From the NCBI RefSeq assembly GCF_003473485.1, contig NC_053042.1:49563762-49627761 (forward strand): DNA of 64,000 nucleotides, read 5' to 3'. Origin of the DNA: Medicago truncatula (lineage: Eukaryota > Streptophyta > Magnoliopsida > Fabales > Fabaceae). Below the pieces are notes generated by a model. The model was given only the letters and a program-made list of their open reading frames with translations, had not been told where the DNA came from and made no database searches. The position numbers were made by a program, and so were the translations under genes. Shown one piece after another: positions 60,681-64,000 of this stretch. How positions within the stretch are numbered: the stretch's first letter is position 1; every line of letters starts with the position of its first letter.

Positions 60681-63044
60681 AATTGGAATAAACACACTTT
60701 CCTTGCTTATCAATCCATTATTTGCCATGGGTTTGATTACGAAGAGTGAGAACTTTATGATGGGTGAAGAGAGAATGAAAACCCCTTTCAACTCACTGAT
60801 AAAAAAAGACATAAAAAGAGTAACCTTCCTCCTTAACAGCTTCAACAAACACATAAACAATAACAGAGGCTGGTTAGTTTTAAATCTTATGTAGTGATAG
60901 ATACATAAGAAGTTTGCTGCTAACGAATGTGATGTAGATCTAAATAGATTGCTCAGAACTTGTTCACAGAGGGCGTAAAAGAAAAATTCTTAGATGCTTG
61001 AGTCTATGAAACCGATGAGGTAACCATGGGTTCTGGAAGATTGAGGAAGATAGTGAGATTGAGAAAGAAGAAGATGAAGAATAGGAGCCCTAATTTCACT
61101 TTCTATGTTTCTATTTTAATTAATATTAAAAATAACATAAAAACATTTTCTAATATGTATTTGCACCGTCAGCATCTGCCACATAAACAAAAAACTGCCA
61201 AATCAGTAGGAGTGTGGGTCCAGGACCTTTTTAAAAAACAAAAAAATTTACGGGGATTGATTTTAATTTTTTTTTTTACCGGGTGCCAAAACTCAAATTC
61301 GCTATATTTGCAGGGACCAAAAACATATTTTAGCCTCACTAAAAAGATGTTTAGAGCTACAAACAAGAGTTTATTGGAGGCTAAATAGAAAAATTAAGAG
61401 GAAAAAATATCGATTTTTCTTGTATCCAAATCAAATAAACAAAGTTTCTATTTATAAACAAAAAAAAAAAGATTTTTGGTTAGAAAATATAAAAAAAAAT
61501 AATAATTTACTATGAATAATTGACCTCAAATAATTAGGATGAAATAAAAATCTGAAAATCACAACAACCAATAGAATTTTGCCAAGTGTATCAAATTCAA
61601 CCAACATGGAATAATTAGCCCCCACACCCTCTCCCCCACTATCTCTTCATTCAACGTGTTGAACAAATTCAACCTCCTACCTACAATCCACATGTTTTTC
61701 AACAACCTATTCAACATACCATTGCACCAATTCAACAGTTGATTTTTTTTTTCTCTTCAACATGTCCATTGTAAATGGTCTAATTGCGAGCAAGGCTAAA
61801 CTCATAGAACAAGACAAACGAGCTAGGCTAAATGATTGCGAAATGCTTCACATAGTGAAGTCACAGAATAGGGTGATTTGGTTGACTTTGCTTTGGAAGT
61901 CATCAGAGAAAAAATCATCAAAGCACAACAGTAATTTCATATCTAACATATGTTAGACACCACAATTCAAACATAGTTGGGAGAATTGATATATTAGATT
62001 CAATCATTAGGCATTTTGCTTAAATAGGATGAAAGTTCCCTAATCTGAACAACCCTACAAACACAAATTTGTGGATTACAATAAACAATGATAGATTAAG
62101 TAATAGTTAACATTCACACTTTCAGGTAAGACCTAGCTCTTATTCATCATACCTTTAACCAAAGCATATAGTGTTTCATCTACTATTTATATTAAGCTGT
62201 CACATTTACGTATAGCTACTGCAAATTAAGTTTCAAAGGTAAAAGTGCAAGTAATATTACATCAATAGCCAAAAACATATTCAATCTCTAACATATAACA
62301 TGCAGTAATTATTTCATCAAAATCAAATTATATATAGCATAATAACTATTTCAATTACTATTCTTAATCATTACATCAAGCTAAAACATTGTATAATAAC
62401 TTTTGTACCCTTGGTTGTAGTAAGAGACTTGTTGCTACTTGTTCTAAAATTAATTAATTGACAATATTTTGTAGATAAAATTGGCCATGTATACTAATAG
62501 GTTTTACATGCTTCACATTAATATGTTTATGTCCATTGTGAATGCCTTCGAAGAAATTCCTGAATGTTTGATCTCAAGTGAGCATGGTCACTACTCATTG
62601 GTCTTTGTGTTGTATAATCACTTTGTAGATTGTATTGAGGTTCTTAAGTTAATTAATGTTGAGTTGTTAGTTCTTTGTCATTTACACTTGATCTTATACA
62701 TCGTTGGACTTATATTAAATATCTAGGGTGTTGTTTTTCGCAAATTTTACTTTATTTTAGTGGTGCTAGAACCAAGAGGTTTATGAGTGATAGTATGGTT
62801 ACCAGTATTAAGGCCTTGGTTTACTTTCTTTAACCAATAAATCATCATGTACTAAAAATATAAGTATGCAAAGCTGCAAATGCAAGATAAGTTAATCATC
62901 ATGTGCTGATTGCAAGAAGATTTCTTCAAAGACTTGACTTAGACTATTGATAAGTGTATGCACAACTGGCAAGGACTGAAACATGCACATTAACGGTTTC
63001 CTTAGCAAGTGCAAAAGTTTGGTCTATGTTTCACCTATATCATG
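60681..63044. other. Unassigned region
   Basis: No supportable gene. 61205-61330 includes AGGGACCAAAAACATATTTTAG, a fragment of a GTCCCT-type legume MITE. 61640-61740 has a CAACCTATTCAACA-rich stretch, and a 64-codon frame at 61762-61956 follows; I recognise neither. Frames at 60667-60894, 61026-61388 and 62481-62726 look random. Confidence 0.4.
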
Positions 63045-63119
63045 ATGTCTGAGTTTGAGATGAAAGATTTGGGGGAATTATCCTATTTCCTTAAAATGAA
63101 ATTTCTTGACACTTCATGA
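63045..63119 (+). mobile_element. Copia-type reverse transcriptase scrap
   Basis: The frame reads MSEFEMKDLGELSYFLKMKF then LDTS and a stop. The FEM-DLGELSYFL motif is characteristic of Ty1/copia reverse transcriptase just after its YVDD site. No flanking domain could be read, so only a small fragment remains. Confidence 0.7.
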
Positions 63120-63671
63120 CACGACAACAACAGTTATATAATGTTCGATTGTAAAACTGTTGTAGGGACATGACAAGCTAAAGATAGAAAACAAGATAAA
63201 AACTAAAATTCTTCTTCCTCACTAAACGACATCACAACTTTTCGTTTCAGATACAAATTATCTAAAAGATTAAAATAACTTTATCCTCGAACTTGTCGTC
63301 ATACGTTCAAAATAACAATTTCAATATTTTTATTTGATGAGATATTGTCACTATATATACATTCTTGATGTATCAAAATTGCAAATGCATTTTCAAAAGT
63401 ATATATTTTTTCCTTCTAATTTTCTAAATTAAATTGACCAAACAAAAACACATTTGAGAATAAAAAAAGACTAACCAAAACACATTCCTTGAAAAAAGAA
63501 AAAGAAAGTCAATGGACATTTGAGAGAATCTGTATCTGTGAGAATAAATAAGATCAACGAACTAACCCCGTTTTTTCCGGGCAATAACGATTCATTCACT
63601 AGAAAATCTCTACTCTTCTGAAAGCATTCTCAACCCATTCATTATTATCAGTCTATTCACTATTAATTAAA
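63120..63671. other. Intergenic, no gene recognised
   Basis: AT-rich sequence that would be the promoter of any gene beginning near 63672. No clear TATA box was chosen. Confidence 0.35.
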
Positions 63672-63752
63672 ATGGTTATCATCACTAATCTTGTTTCTTC
63701 AATCTTTCTCTTCTCTGTTGTGCCTAGGGTTTCAATGCACCTGCTTTCAAGG
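63672..63752 (+). CDS. Possible first exon of a gene running off the window
   Basis: ATG at 63672 opens MVIITNLVSSIFLFSVVPRV then SMHLLS, a hydrophobic, signal-peptide-like start, followed by a good donor (AAGGTAAAC near 63753). With nothing downstream to confirm it, the product is unknown and the exon is tentative. Confidence 0.25.
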
Positions 63753-64000
63753 TAAACTCATCCTATTTCGTTTCTAATTCATCTATTCTTGGGTTTATCT
63801 TTTTGTATTATTTGATGATTTCATCGTATAATAGAAAAAGCAGAATGTTAATAATGTACGTACATTTTTGTTTTTGAGTTAGACACAATGCTGATAAATT
63901 AGTTGTAGCCTTGTTTGTTTGTCTATTTACGAGAGAGATATACACAACTGGGTATTGGGAAAAACCCAAGTCCAACGTCAGATAGATAAAACTCTTGATA

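Noticed and set aside
62481..62726. 81-codon hydrophobic frame
   Set aside because: AT-rich sequence makes hydrophobic frames by chance; no homology recognised.

Overview
The window is AT-rich plant nuclear DNA, most likely from a legume close to Medicago. The signs are split genes with GT-AG introns, plant-specific families (TCP factor, class III peroxidase, callose synthase, MIR399), and dense plant transposons. These include Stowaway-, hAT- and Mutator-type MITEs, LINE tails, SINEs and a gypsy-type LTR family. The species is inferred, not read directly.

Layout. 1-6 kb: repeats (a hAT-type MITE, a LINE tail, a ~960-bp long-TIR element). 6.06 kb: a small LysM protein gene. 8.7-17.7 kb: a callose synthase pseudogene that keeps both ends but has lost its catalytic middle; its introns hold gypsy, SINE, LINE and minisatellite debris. 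18.1 kb: a 5'-truncated copy of the LysM gene. 19.3-29.2 kb: a tandem pair of HOTHEAD/mandelonitrile-lyase-like GMC oxidoreductase genes. The first is broken and ends in a gypsy-type 3' end; the second is intact with five exons. 29.7 and 34.3 kb: two MIR399 hairpins on the + strand with PHR1-type (P1BS) motifs and TATA boxes upstream; the stretch between them is full of transposons. 38.9 kb: an intronless molybdenum-cofactor-sulfurase-like PLP protein gene. 42.3-43.5 kb: a solo LTR. 45.7 kb: a LINE fragment. 47.4 kb: a class I TCP transcription factor. 49.99-50.36 kb: six CACGTG G-boxes and a TATA box with no recognisable gene behind them. 54.0 kb: a class III peroxidase. 56.7-58.2 kb (minus strand): a membrane-anchored 2OG-Fe(II) dioxygenase. 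58.5-60.7 kb: a foldback repeat and a decayed transposon ORF. 60.7-64 kb: mostly unassigned, with a possible first exon near the right edge.

The genes do not form one pathway. The clearest regulatory unit is the MIR399 pair; from established knowledge miR399 represses the PHO2 E2 conjugase during phosphate starvation. The peroxidase, the LysM protein and the callose synthase remnant relate to the cell wall, but nothing in the sequence ties them together. Six Mutator-type non-autonomous elements (five with exact 9-bp target duplications, one with 8 of 9 bases matching), a hAT-type element with an exact 8-bp duplication and a LINE with an exact 16-bp duplication show that much of the intergenic space was built by recent insertions.
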